Positions 1 through 10,875 of a stretch of DNA of 64,000 bases are shown here, one piece after another. Location of the stretch: positions 9,246,001-9,310,000 of the forward strand of contig NC_073356.2 of the NCBI RefSeq assembly GCF_027580225.2, written 5' to 3'. Numbering within the stretch: position 1 is the first letter of the stretch; each line of letters begins with the position of its first letter. The notes under the pieces were generated by a model, which searched no databases, was not told where the DNA came from, and saw only the letters and a program-made list of their open reading frames with translations. A program made the translations under genes and the position numbers. Source of the DNA: Misgurnus anguillicaudatus. Its lineage: Eukaryota > Chordata > Actinopteri > Cypriniformes > Cobitidae.

Positions 1-20
1 TAGATAGATAGATAGATAGA
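1..20. repeat. (TAGA)n microsatellite, window edge
   Basis: Five perfect TAGA units open the window; the tract probably continues to the left. Confidence 0.85.
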
Positions 21-30
21 CCTGTGCTAT

Positions 31-177
31 ATAATTGACTGTGTCATATTCTTGACATAGTTTCTTTCATGCTCCTTCAAGCTTTTTTCCTCACTCGGTG
101 TCTTCCTTTTAATTATAAATCCCACTGATATTGCCATTCTTTAATATTGCTTTTCTATTGTCATGATTTTTCTCTCT
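31..177 (+). promoter_or_regulatory. Duplicated promoter-proximal block of ZNF-A
   Basis: This stretch is recognisably the reverse complement of about 35190-35370, which lies upstream of ZNF-B. Both copies contain the CACTCGGTGT block, the TTTAAT(T/G)-TAAATCCCA block and the TGCCATTCTTTAATATT block. The homology shows that promoter and gene were duplicated together. No strong TATA box is shared: AATTATAAAT in ZNF-A is AATTGTAAAT in ZNF-B. The equivalent block upstream of ZNF-C is replaced by a transposon starting near 53603. Confidence 0.55.
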
Positions 178-203
178 CCAGTACAGCAGGAGGCGCTCTG
201 CAG
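178..203 (+). promoter_or_regulatory. CTCF-like motif in ZNF-A promoter/leader
   Basis: CCAGTACAGCAGGAGGCGCT followed by CTGCAG closely resembles the vertebrate CTCF core (consensus of the type CCANCAGGGGGCGCT). The same motif sits in the same place in ZNF-B (35162-35187) and ZNF-C (53536-53561), and a relative lies upstream of ZNF-D (58212-58239). Binding is inferred from the motif only. Confidence 0.5.
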
Positions 204-228
204 CTCTTTAGTCCGCCGATAAACTCAC

Positions 229-252
229 TAAAGAAAGAAAGAAAGAAAGAAC
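229..252. repeat. (GAAA)n tract in 5' leader of ZNF-A
   Basis: A short run of AAAG units lies in the presumed 5' UTR. Its counterpart occurs at 35109-35130 (ZNF-B), and a shorter one near 53503-53513 (ZNF-C), at the same place relative to the start codon. Confidence 0.6.
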
Positions 253-369
253 GAACGAGGGAGAGAGAGAAAGAGCTCACGTGTGATGTGTTTGTTTATC
301 AGTGTTTTCTCTCTTTTTTAGTGTTTTATTGAGTGTAAACAGAGTGTCTCTGTTTATTTTAGTTTGAAG

Positions 370-3300
370 ATGTTAATGATGAGAGATGATATGTGCTGTA
401 AATCAGTAGGAACTGATCTGTCCATGCTGGATATTGATGATTTCATCACAGAAATCTCTCAGCTGAAGAAAGAGGTGGCGTTACTGGAGACAAAACTGAG
501 AGGAGATGAAGGAGTGAAGAGAGAGGTTTGTACAGCTTAAACATCCTTTACATGAATCACTCTGTCTGTTTGACAACATCAAATCATTTATAATCTTACA
601 CTGAGTGTGTGTGTTTTGTGTTGTCAGGATGTGGATTGTTGTGACTCTTCAGTGTATGTGACTGATGGATGTCTGGATTCAGTGTGGATGAGCAGAGATC
701 AGAGCCGCACACCACAGCCACTGCTGGACTCTAAACTCTCTAAAGAGAAATCCAGACACACACAGGACTCAGAGCTCAGTCTCACTTTACTCTCTTATAC
801 TGAGTCAAAGCCCACAGACGCTCAGGACACTGTGTGTGACAGTAATCAGGGCTTACAGGATGAGGAATCTACTGATCAAACCTCCACAGAGTCTCTGAAT
901 TCTGTCTGTAACGCTGGAGAACAGCAGCAGATCCTGCAGACCACACTGAAGATGTGTTCAGTCAAACTGATCGACTGCACGACCCTGATGATGAAAATTA
1001 AAACAGAACCCACAGAAGAGGAAGATCACACTGAAAAAGATGAAGACAATCGTGCAGATGATTTAAATCCATCAGGTAAGTCTCCTTAACTATTATTGTA
1101 TTTATACCATTTGAGTGCTCATTGTTACAATTACAAGTTTAGTGACATTTTTATTTGTTTAATTTTGCCCTTCATGACAACTGTGAGGGGGGGTTAATTT
1201 TTTTGTAACTCATCCGTTTAACACTCTGGGGTAGGGATGCACCGATACCACTTTTTCCATCTCCGATCCGATTCCGATACCTGAATTCTGAGTATCGGCC
1301 GATTCCGATACCTGCTGATCCGATACTACTGTATTTTTCTTGAGCAATTTAAATTACACCCAGACACACACACACACACACAGACACACGCACACTATAT
1401 ATAAATGTGTATAGTGCTTTCTGCTAAATCTAGCATAATATAATTATATAATATATAATTATAATATTAAAGTAAAAAGCAATAATTAAAAATGATTTAC
1501 AAGTTACAAGAACATTAGTAATTATTAACCATGGCAGTGTTTAGGAGAAAATAAAATAGGCACGTTTGATCAAATAAGAATGCTAAATATATTTTCCTTA
1601 ATTGCGCAAAAAGTCACAGTAAAAAAGCTTTAGTGTGCAGATGGTTACTTTGGGAATTATGCACTTAACCGGACCTTTTATGCACATTTCGGGTGCAGAG
1701 TTGATGCGCCTAAATCATATTGAGTGCGCATTCTGCGTAGGGCTGAGAAAAAAATCGATTTGATTTTAAAATCGAGTTGGTAGGTCAAATCGATTCATAT
1801 TTTCAAAAAATCGATTTTTTTAAGATTTTTTTCTCCCCCTCTGCAGTATAGCGCAGTAAATACAGTGTTTCCCATAGGCTCTGCTGGGCATTCCGCCCAG
1901 ATAAATTGCGACCCGCCCAGGAAAAAAAAATCACTTTACGAATTTCCGAATTTTCTGAACTTGACTGGATGACCCGTGTTTTGTTGAGAGAGCCCGTGAA
2001 GATGCACGCGTCATAAACTCATCATCCAGCGCATCATAAACTCATCATCCAGCGTGGCAAACTGGATCAACTGCAGCACATACTGAGGTAACTGAGCAGC
2101 CAGGGAACTACACTGCGACCAAAATGCAAATGGTTGCATATGCTTATGTGCATATGTGTTTATAGCATCCAAGTTGGCTTCATTTTGCGTGCAAGCACGT
2201 TGTGTCTTTCCCGTTGAGTGTCCGTTCACGTGCTCTTTGTTTCTCAATGAATTGAGTGCGACACGAAGCAAGCTCACAGTGTCACATTCTATCATTTCAT
2301 GTTTCTGAACTTGAGCAGAGTTTTACCATTAGAGGTCTTTCCTCACTGAGAGCACCCGTATGGTTCCGGGTTTATATTTGAAATGGTCAGCCTGGTCCGG
2401 GTCGGTCCTAGTTTATTACTTTGGGTCCCAAGTATGATTAGTATTGTGTTTAAAACCAGAGTCGATCGCAGAACGTCCGTGAGCGCTACCGCGCGAAAGC
2501 TAGAGTTCAGTTTCAGCGTGCCTCCGGTTTCTATGGTGATAACAACTGGCTCTTGTTGCGACCACGCGCTGCATTTTCTTTATCCCATTTTATTATAATC
2601 TTACTATTAATAGTAAAAGTGCCTATCTAATAGAAATTATTACCATTATAACATCAGTCACATGTATAATCTATAAACCTGCACTGTCTATTAATATACT
2701 GTACATAGTATTGAATTAAATTGAGTTTGATAAAAGGAGTCATCAAATTGCTTCATATATCAGTGCAAAAACATTAAGTGTTTTGTGGTGCTTTGACAAA
2801 CCGTGTCAGCTTTATTTATGGCAAAGAAAGTTTGGGGTGGTTAGATTAATGAAATATAATGCAAAATTAATATTAATGTTCAATAATTCAAAGTATTGTG
2901 TATAGTAGTGTATAGTACATGTATAGTAGACCATTTTTTGTCGGTGAATTATAATGATTGCCCTTTTCACCAGCTACCACCACAAGTAAATTTCAGATCT
3001 GTGGGAAACACTGATATACATTTTGCATTTGCCAAATCTTCCTTCCTAACCCTTCCTCCAATTTTTTGTTGATGCATTTTAATTAAATATAATAAATATA
3101 TATTTTAAAAATATATACAGTTTGCAATTATTTTGTTTTAAATGGGGGCGGCGAAAAATCGATTCGAATCGTAAATCGAGTTTTTTATAAAAAAATCTCA
3201 GATTTTTTTATGGGGACGAATCGCCCAGCCCTAATTCTGCGCAATACTGTGCTTCCTGGGTGCAGCATTGATGCTCTATAAGCGTCCTCACACTCACATG

Positions 3301-6300
3301 GGAATCCTCGCTCCGCAATGGAAAGTTACGTTCATAACTATTAAAGCAACACAATGTAGTTTCCATGTAAAAATTACTTACAGCTCCCCCATGTGGTTAA
3401 AAAGCGCAACAGTGCCTGGTATCAGACACTCTTCTGTAGGCAGGGGGAGGGGCGGGGCTGTGTTTCCTACCCTCCACCGCCACTTTCAGAGTGTGCTTGT
3501 AGCAGCTAGGATGCTGCTCAGGTTGCAGCAACAGTACAATTTGTCCAGTTAAAAGTTGTTCTATCACTGAAATAATTTAGAGACATTATTTAAAGGTAAA
3601 AAAAACTACATAGTGTTGCTTTAAAACACAAAGAGATTTCATGCATCGTGTGCTCAGCACATACTGAATTGCATCCATCCAACAGCTTACTGAGACTTTA
3701 TAAAATAAGATCTTTTAAACCGCCTACAGTTATTGAGTGTTCGTGTGTTGAATGACGCATTTCATCCGTCCGCTTCATCTGTGAATTAACTCAGCACATA
3801 GTGAATTGCATCCATCCAACAGCTTACTGAGACTTTATAAAATCAGATCTTTAATAAAGCCTAACGTTACAATTATTGTGTGTGTGCGTGTGTTGAATGA
3901 CGCGTTTTCATCCATCCGCTTCTCATCAGTGGATTAACTCAGTTTACAAGTAAGTTACAGTGTTTCTGTGAACATTAATATCTTTAAATGTGCATTTGTT
4001 CCTTCACATGAAGCTATTGAGTGTAAGATGACTTTGATTTTAGTGCATAAAAACGTTTATGGTGCTTTTATAATACTTTGTCGTTTTAATCGCTTGTCAG
4101 TGACAACCATGGGTAACGTGCAGTATCGGAATTGGATCGATCCTGTAAGTCCGATATCCGATCCAGCAAAAAAGGCCGGATCGGCCCCGATACCGATCCA
4201 GAATATCGGATCGGTGCATCCCTATCTATGTGGCACGGATTCAACAAGGTGCTGAAAGCATTCTTTAAAAATGTTGGCCCATATTGATAGGATAGCATCT
4301 TGCAGTTGATGGAGATTTGTGGGATGGACATCCAGGGCACAAAGCTCCTGTTCCACCACATCCCAAAGATGCTCTATTGGGTTGAGATCTGGTGACTGTG
4401 GGGGCGATTTTAGTACAGTGAACTCATTGTCATGTTCAAGAAACCAATTTGAAATGATTCAAGCTTTGTGAAATGGCGCATTATCCTGCTGGAAGTAGCC
4501 ATCAGAGGATGAGTACATGGTGGTCATAAAGGGATGGACACAGTCAGAAACAATGTTCAGGTAGGCTGTGGCATTTAAATGATGCCCAATTGGCACTAAG
4601 GAGCCTAAAGTGTGCTAACAAAACATCCCCCACACCATTACACCATCACCACCAGCCTGCACAGTGGTAACAAGGCATGATAGATCCATGTTCTCATTCT
4701 GTTTACTTCAAATTCTGACTCTACCATCTGAATGTCTCAACAGAAATCGAGACTCATCAGACCAGGCAACATTTTTTCACTCTTCAGCTGTCCAATTTTG
4801 GTGAGCTTGTGCAAATTGTAGCCTCTTTTTCCTATTTGTTGTAGCCCATCCACCTCAAGGTTGTGCGTAATGTGCCTTCACAAATGCTTTGCTGCATACC
4901 TCGGTTGTAATGAGTAGTTATTATGCTCTTCTATCAGCTTGAATCAGTCGGCCCATTCTCTTCTGACCTCTAGCAACAACAAGGCTCACAGCTGAAGTAT
5001 CACAGCTACCAAAGCGCTCAGCTGAAGAAAGCTGGCACTCAGCATCCTCAAGGCGTTTTCAGCCGCGTTTAAAAGTTTTGGTGTGTCCAGCCCCTTAGGG
5101 TGTCCTACATCTGTATTCTCATTCTCTCAAAGCAAACTGTATATGAAATGCTACATTATACATGCAAAAATAATTTGAAACTGATCTTATTTGTTTTCAC
5201 TCAATGCAAGTGGTTACAATCGTCTCACTCATATGACAACAGAATTCAATGTTAAAAGTTTAAGCAAACTTCACTCAATGTTGATAGATACCTCCCATCA
5301 TAGACATAAACCAGTCACCCACTGTATGCAAATTAAGGACATCCCTGAGTTTTACAACAAATAGGATCAACCTCTGATTATTTCAATATTATTCTATTCA
5401 TTACCTTTGGTTGGAAATAATTATTGTAATAATTAAGTGTCACCTCTAAGGGGGCTAAATAAATGATGTTTAAAGTTGAGCACGCAGAGAGCGGCAGATT
5501 AAGCGTATAGTCCAACCTCTGGCAACGACCAACACTGATTTGCTTATGACCATTGACCATAATATTAATTATAAGGCCCAATGCCCATACTCAATACGAT
5601 TTGTATTATAATATAAACGAAATCTTTATCTTTGGAGTCAGATAAATCTGCCTAAATTACGTAACGGCAAAACGTCATCTGCAAGCGCCGGAAATGACCG
5701 AACACGCTTAAATCCTTCACCATGCCGCTGGTTTCCGCCATGTGGGCCAACGGATGTATGGGTGACATAATTTTCCCCCTTGCAAGCCATTCAATGCTAC
5801 AAGGATTGAGAAAGTCTTTGTACAAATAAAAATGGTTCATCTGCAAAATACAAACTACCCTTCCACAAAATAGTGTCTGTGTCTCGTTTCACAGGTTGTG
5901 CCCTTTAGAGGTCGCATTCTAAGGTTGCATATGTCATTGAGGCCGTCTCATTTCAGTAATGTAAGTAGGGGACTCTGAAGGCGACCTTCGAATGCGCTCT
6001 TTTTTTTCACAGGAATTCGGAGGATACATGAGGTATATCCTTTGCTGCTGCAGATAGCCCACAATTCTTTGTGTTGATGTCAACAACCGTTTATTTGAAA
6101 AATAAATAAATAAATGTAAATTATAATAATTATCGCCTTAAATCTCCGATTAAAAACTGATAAATTTGGTTCTTCTTAATATCCTCCTCATTTTCCTCTG
6201 TAACAGATATCTGTTGTGCATTCGCCTCAACTCCTCAAGCATTAGCCCAAATAAAACAAGCAAACACATTTTCGTGTGAAATTTCTTTCCAAATTTATAT

Positions 6301-8067
6301 AAAAATTATTTACTTATTAATTTACAGCTCAACAATACTGCTGTGAACATGTTGGCATAGCAACGTGATACTTCCTGTTTCATTTCCTGCCCGTGTGTCC
6401 TCTGAAAGACGTCTCGTTTAATTCTGGTTAAGGACTCTCTGTAGACCACATCTTTCAGACTCAGAGAATGAGTCCTCATGAGGATCCAACCTTCGAAATT
6501 AAATGAAATGAGACACAGCTAGTGAATTACTCACTGCATTGCATTTAATATTTTGTCTTTGATCACTATGTTTATGTTTGTCTTTATTCTTCTAATAAGA
6601 TATTAACAAAATGATAAAAAAATTAGATGGAGTCGTTTCCAAAATGTTATTTTTTCTAATGTGCAATGACCCAGCTATAATAACAGCACTGAGAGCTGTC
6701 TTTTGTCTCTGTATATATAAAGATACAGAATCTAAATTTATGCTGCTTTGTGTTAATAAAAGTAATGAGAATTAAATTGTATCATGTTTCTTTCAGATGT
6801 GAAGAGTGAACCATGTGATGGAGAAATGTCCTCAACATCAGAAGATCGACTGACAGCACAAACTCTTTCCTGTATCACCTGTGGAAAGACATTCAGCTCA
6901 CAGAGACATTTAGAGAGACATGAGAGAAAACACACAGGACAGAAACTCAGCTTTACTACCTTACAAGAGAAGAAACTTCATCATTCAAAAGAGCATGGAG
7001 AGAAGAAGAAAAAGATGAAGTTTCACTGTAAGCAGTGTGGGAAGAATTTTGTCTTCTTATCTCATCTGAAAGTTCACATGAGGACACACAGTGGTGAAAA
7101 GTCTTTCTCCTGCACTGAATGTGGCTCTTACTTCAGCACCAAACAAAGTCTTGATGGTCATCAGAGAATTCACACAGGAGAAAAACCATACGAGTGTCCT
7201 CACTGTGAGATGAGATTCAGAGATAAAAGCAATCTGAAGAGACATGTGTTTATACACACCAATGAGAGACCGTATCAGTGCAGTAAATGTGACAAAACCT
7301 TTAGGCATTCAGCTTCATTAAAATCACACCAGAAAAATCACTCCGAAGAGAAACTTTATCAATGTTCATTCTGTGATAAACATTTCTGTCATAAATCTAA
7401 TCTTACATGCCACGAGAGGATTCACACTGAAAAACCTTACAAATGCTCTCAGTGTGAAAAGACGTTTACTCAGTCAAGTACCTTAAAAATCCATGAGAGA
7501 ATTCACACTGGAGAGAAACCTTACGCCTGCTCTGAATGTGGAAAGAGATTCACTCATCTATCTAATGTCAGAGTTCATCAGAAAGTTCACACTGGAGAGA
7601 AACCTCATCGCTGTAGTGTTTGTGGGAAGAGTTATGGGCGGCATAATAGTTTAGTAAGGCATCATAGAAGTCATACAGTTGAAAGACCTTTCAAATGCTC
7701 TCAGTGTGAGAAGACGTTTAATCAGTTAAGTAAATTAAAAGTCCATGAGAGAATTCACACTGGAGAGAAACCTTATAACTGTAGTGTCTGTGGGAGGAGT
7801 TTTGGGCGGCGTGACAATTTTGTAATGCACCAGAGAATTCATACAGGTGAAAGACCTTTCAAATGCTCTCATTGTGACAAGACATTTAATCAGTCAAGTA
7901 ACTTAAAAACCCATGAGAGAGTTCACACAGGAGAGAAACCTTACGTCTGCTTGATCTGTGGAGAGAGATTCACTCATTCTGGAGGTCTTCAGTATCATCA
8001 GAAGAAACACACTGAAGAACAAACTACATTGAAATCATCACAGTGCCTTAAACTCTTTACACATTGA
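370..8067 (+). CDS. ZNF-A: C2H2 zinc-finger protein, 13 fingers, three coding exons
   Basis: Predicted nuclear sequence-specific DNA-binding protein of 624 aa. Exons are 370-525 (donor GAG/GTTTGT), 628-1075 (acceptor TTGTCAG, donor CAG/GTAAGT) and 6797-8067 (acceptor TTTCAG); phases 0 and 1 match ZNF-B and ZNF-C exactly. The start is the MLMM methionine conserved in all three paralogs. Residues 1-52 form a short heptad-like, Leu-rich charged module containing [15 protein letters not shown]. Residues 53-201 are an acidic Ser/Thr/Gln-rich linker with IKTEP at K177; a second SUMO-like motif, VKSE at K204, follows the exon 2/3 junction. Fingers run from about 225 to 604. After finger 1 comes a long Lys-rich spacer instead of TGEKP, and the finger 6-7 linker is one residue short (HTEKPY). 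No KRAB, SCAN or BTB domain is visible. Intron 2 (5.7 kb) is mostly transposons. Very likely an intact gene; exact ortholog unknown. Confidence 0.88.
1365..1384. repeat. (CA)n microsatellite
   Basis: Short CA-dinucleotide tract inside the outer hAT element. Confidence 0.6.
1738..3233. mobile_element. Nested hAT element (1496 bp) with perfect 8-bp target duplication
   Basis: Begins TAGGGCTGAGAAAAAAATCG and ends GAATCGCCCAGCCCTA, with subterminal ATCGATT/GATTCGAATCG motifs on both sides. The sequence ATTCTGCG occurs directly before (1730-1737) and directly after (3234-3241), as expected for hAT integration. It sits wholly inside the older hAT 1232-4224 and is non-autonomous as far as can be seen. 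Confidence 0.88.
3341..3624. mobile_element. TTAA-bounded MITE, copy 1
   Basis: Starts TTAAAGCAACACAATGTAGT and ends with the inverse ACTACATAGTGTTGCTTTAA. A second copy in reverse internal orientation lies at 38758-39026 with the same interior, including CCCCATGTGGTTAAAAAGCG and the GGGGAGGGGCGGGGCTGTG box. Non-coding; apparent open frames in the two copies merely restate the repeat. Confidence 0.85.
3653..3938. repeat. Two-copy tandem duplication, about 137-149 bp unit
   Basis: Unit 1 (3653-3789) and unit 2 (3790-3938) both begin CTCAGCACATA-TGAATTGCA and share GCTTACTGAGACTTTATAAAA and TGTTGAATGACGC. Located within the outer hAT interior. Confidence 0.8.
4236..4990 (-). pseudogene. Tc1/mariner transposase relic
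   Basis: Minus-strand translation across several frames gives a Tc1-type DDE transposase. Visible motifs are WSDESRF (first catalytic Asp, near 4745-4767), QDNAPFH (second Asp, near 4468-4490) and NPIEHLWDVV (the catalytic Glu, near 4342-4392). In-frame stops and shifts, such as a stop just after the DNAPFH block, show it is dead. The inverted repeats of the original element were not identified. It abuts the right end of the hAT at 4224. Confidence 0.82.
4991..5876. other. Intron 2 sequence of ZNF-A without recognised content
   Basis: No coding potential, RNA gene or clear inverted-repeat termini seen. It includes a GC-richer patch near 5640-5780 with scattered CpG that could be repeat-derived. 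Confidence 0.4.
5877..6518. mobile_element. TIR element, about 640 bp
   Basis: Left end CTGTGTCTCGTTTCACAGG and right end AATGAAATGAGACACAG are inverted copies. A further pair of inverted CCTTCGAA motifs lies inside. No coding sequence; flanking duplication is not clear. Confidence 0.55.
6519..6796 (+). other. Ancestral intron 2 tail of the ZNF family
   Basis: The sequence just upstream of the ZNF-A exon 3 acceptor matches the reverse complement of 30092-30365 upstream of ZNF-B exon 3, for example the GCATTGCATTTAAT, TCTAATAAGATATTAACAAA and GATACAGAATCT blocks. This is original intron rather than transposon. Confidence 0.7.
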
Positions 8068-8404
8068 CTGCGTATATTCCACCTGAATGTTCGCCTTGAG
8101 AATATGCTAGAACAAAAACAATGCATTTCTATGAATTACTTCACATTGATTTGTTCTTTAGTGAACGGATGTTCAGAAGTGCTAACTTAACAGTAGCTGG
8201 TTTTGGCCCTGTGTCAATCTCAGAATGACGTCAAATAGGCAATAGATTAGATAGAAAGAAGGCGGCACTCTCCAGCCACACAGCAATTCTATCACATGTC
8301 AGGACAGAGATAGGAAAAGCTAAAGGGACATTGGGCTCCCGCTTGTTCTGTAAATAACTATGATTGTTACTGCTGTCGTAGCGGGGACCCAACACATATC
8401 AGTT
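8068..8404 (+). other. 3' flank of ZNF-A
   Basis: No further gene. The first AATAAA on this strand downstream of the stop is at 8425-8430, inside the antisense LTR, so ZNF-A may borrow its polyadenylation signal from the retroelement. That is an inference. Confidence 0.4.
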
Positions 8405-8591
8405 TTATTGTTCCAGAGATAACAAATAAAGATAATGAGAATATATGGTACTGGCGTCTTTATTTAGTCCAGCACACAATGCATGTCTCCATTACAACAA
8501 CCTCCCTCTTGGGAATGCACGTCATCTTATATCACATTACTGCCACCTGCAGGCATTAATCAGTACTCATCACAATAGATACTTATTACAT
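8405..8591 (-). repeat. 3' LTR of the minus-strand Gypsy
   Basis: Matches 15957-17208 once the nested insertion is removed, with roughly nine substitutions and two small indels over about 187 bp by eye. On the minus strand it starts ATGTAATAAG and ends GGAACAATAA. A purine run (AAAAAAAGGAAG, 8592-8603 complement) directly precedes it and fits the polypurine tract. Confidence 0.82.
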
Positions 8592-8706
8592 CTTCCTTTT
8601 TTTATCAACACATTAGATTCACAATTACTAATAATTCACATCAGCCTGTAAAAAAATCGGCAATCAATTCATCAATATATGTATAAAATCTACAATCAGT
8701 TCATTA

Positions 8707-10110
8707 TCATAAGTCCATTCGAACAGGAACTTTTCGAATTCGATTAGTTTTCCGTAATAGAGGCATGTCAGTCTTTGGTACAGATAACTTGAGTTCAGGA
8801 ATTTGTTCAGCAGAATTTAACATACCCGGAGATAGCATTTCATGACATTGCAGATCAATAAGAGGCATTTCACAAGACTGCAGTTCTGCAGACAGGGTTG
8901 GCTCATCAACAAGAGGACATTTCTCTGGAGTCTTAAGCAAGCTCTGTCGATTTCTCCGCAATGTCTGTCCATCTTCTGTTTGAACCAGATATGATCTTGG
9001 ATTTACCTCTTTTAGGACTGTAGCTTTCTTTCTCCATCCAGTAGGCTCCTCAATTCTAACTGTATCTCGTTCAGAAAGAGATTTCAGATGTCGAGCTCCC
9101 TTGTCATAATATTCTTTCTGCTTCTCTTTAAAATGTTGCATCTCTTTCAATGATAGACTGTTGTTTTCTGTTTTCAATGATATCTTTGGCAGTGTGTCAC
9201 GCAGTTTTCGGTTCATCAAAAACTCACCAGGAGATAATCCACAACTGAGTGGAGAAGAACGGTAACTCGAGAGACAGATTTGCATCAGAACTGCTTGCTG
9301 CAGCTTTTTTCAAAAGTCTTTTTACAATTTGTACCCCTTTTTCTGCTTTGCCATTTGCCTTTGGATAAAGGGGGCTTGAAGTAGTATGTTTAAAGCCATA
9401 CTGTTCTGCAAACAGTTGGAATTCACAACTAGTGTGCTGAGGACCATTGTCACTTTGCACAATATGAGGAATTCCATGCCTTGCAAAGATGCTTTTCATG
9501 CATTGAATCACGTAATTCGATGTTGTGTGATGGAGCTGTTCAACTTCAGGATAATTTGAATAATAATCTATAACCACCAAATAATCCTTACCATTCAACT
9601 GGAAAAGATAAGTTCCTACTTTTAGCCAAGGTTCAGTAGGATGAGCAGCTATCATCATAGATTCTTTAGCCTATAATGATGATTTAAACAGACATCACAC
9701 TGACTGAGGTATTTCTCAATGTGCACATTAATTCCAGGCCAAAAAACAGCTTGTCTAGCTCTTCGCTTGCATTTTTCAATGCCAAGATGTCCTTCATGAA
9801 TTCGACGAAGCATGTCTTGACGCATTGATACTGGAATGACAATTCTGTTTTTTCTCAACAGCATGCCCTCAACCACACTCAATTCTGCCCTTAAAGGAAA
9901 GTACTGTGGACACTTGCCTTTGATCCATCCATGTTGAAGGTATGCAATCACCCTCTGTAGTTCGGTATCCTTTGCGGTTTCCTCTGCGATAAGCTTTAGC
10001 ATCTCATCTGAAACTGGTAAAGCTGAATACACCATACTCGCATGTCTCTCAATTTCGTCCATTTTGCTGGCCTCCGAAGCTACTGGTGCTCGAGACAGTG
10101 CATCAGCCAC
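8707..10110 (-). pseudogene. Gypsy integrase (minus-strand element)
   Basis: Two to three offset frames together cover an integrase. 9655-10110 begins in the RNase H/integrase junction (ADALSRAP) and carries the HHCC zinc-binding region (HEGHLG ... CDVCLNHH). 9224-9658 carries the catalytic core, with Asp in VVIDYYSN, Asp in QSDNGPQ and Glu in GKAEKGV. 8707-9285 is the C-terminal tail. Frame changes near 9230-9285 and a stop near 9655 break it. Confidence 0.85.
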
Positions 10111-10875
10111 AATAATTCAATTCAATTCAATTTTATTTATATAGCGCTTTTCACAATACTTAATTGTTTCAAAGCAGCTTTACATTAATAGAAGCGGTAA
10201 AAGCACAGAAAAACGACAGATAGCACAACATAATAATAAATAGCATAAGCAGTCAAATTTGCTGCGGCTATGACTCGACATTATGAGCAAGCGTATTACT
10301 AATGTAACGTCTAGAAGAAGAAGCTAAGTTAAGCCGAAGCAGGCTACCTCCCCGGGTTAAAAAAACCCCTAGGAGAAAAAACAAAAACCCCGGGTTGTTT
10401 AGCCGAGGAAATAAAAAATAAAAAGTCCTAGGAGGGAAAAACCCTTGGGAGATATACATGTATATACACACATTTAAGCGGATAAGGAGATTAAGCGGAG
10501 ATTAAGCGGAGATTTAGCGGGTTCTGCCGGTGATCGTTGGTCAGGCATCAGCTGGGCATCACATTGAGGGACGACCAGTAGATCAGAGGTGTGTCGACTT
10601 TAACATCTATTGGAACTGGGTCTGTTTGTCCCATTGTCCTCAGGGTCGAGGACAAGACAGGGAGAGAAAAACTAAATCATATTAGCGTAGGGGCCGTTCA
10701 CATGTAATGCAAGTGTCACACAGTGATGTGGTTTAATCAGCTTAGTTTCAGACTGACTAACTATTGCGGCATAATTATATTATCCACAGTTGAAGATTTT
10801 GCAAATTGGGGGCCCACTGCGACGGTATATATGGTAACTAAGGGTCACCTTCCGATCTTTAAGAGAAAATGAAAC

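Larger units (their letters stand above)
1232..4224. mobile_element. hAT-like DNA transposon, about 3 kb, in ZNF-A intron 2
   Basis: The left end is TAGGGATGCACCGATAC and the right end is ATCGGTGCATCCCTA, an inverted repeat that continues as a GATACCGAT-rich subterminal zone on both sides. The 8-bp flanks (CTCTGGGG and TCTATGTG) no longer match, so the insertion is old or the target duplication has decayed. No transposase reading frame is visible. The element contains a second hAT (1738-3233), a MITE (3341-3624) and a tandem duplication (3653-3938). Confidence 0.75.

Noticed and set aside
147..332. Small plus-strand reading frame upstream of ZNF-A
   Set aside because: It overlaps the promoter/5' leader and the GAAA microsatellite, and is not conserved in the paralogs.
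3268..3552. Similar short proteins at 3268-3552 and 38829-39086
   Set aside because: Both are readings of the same MITE, one in each orientation; no domain.
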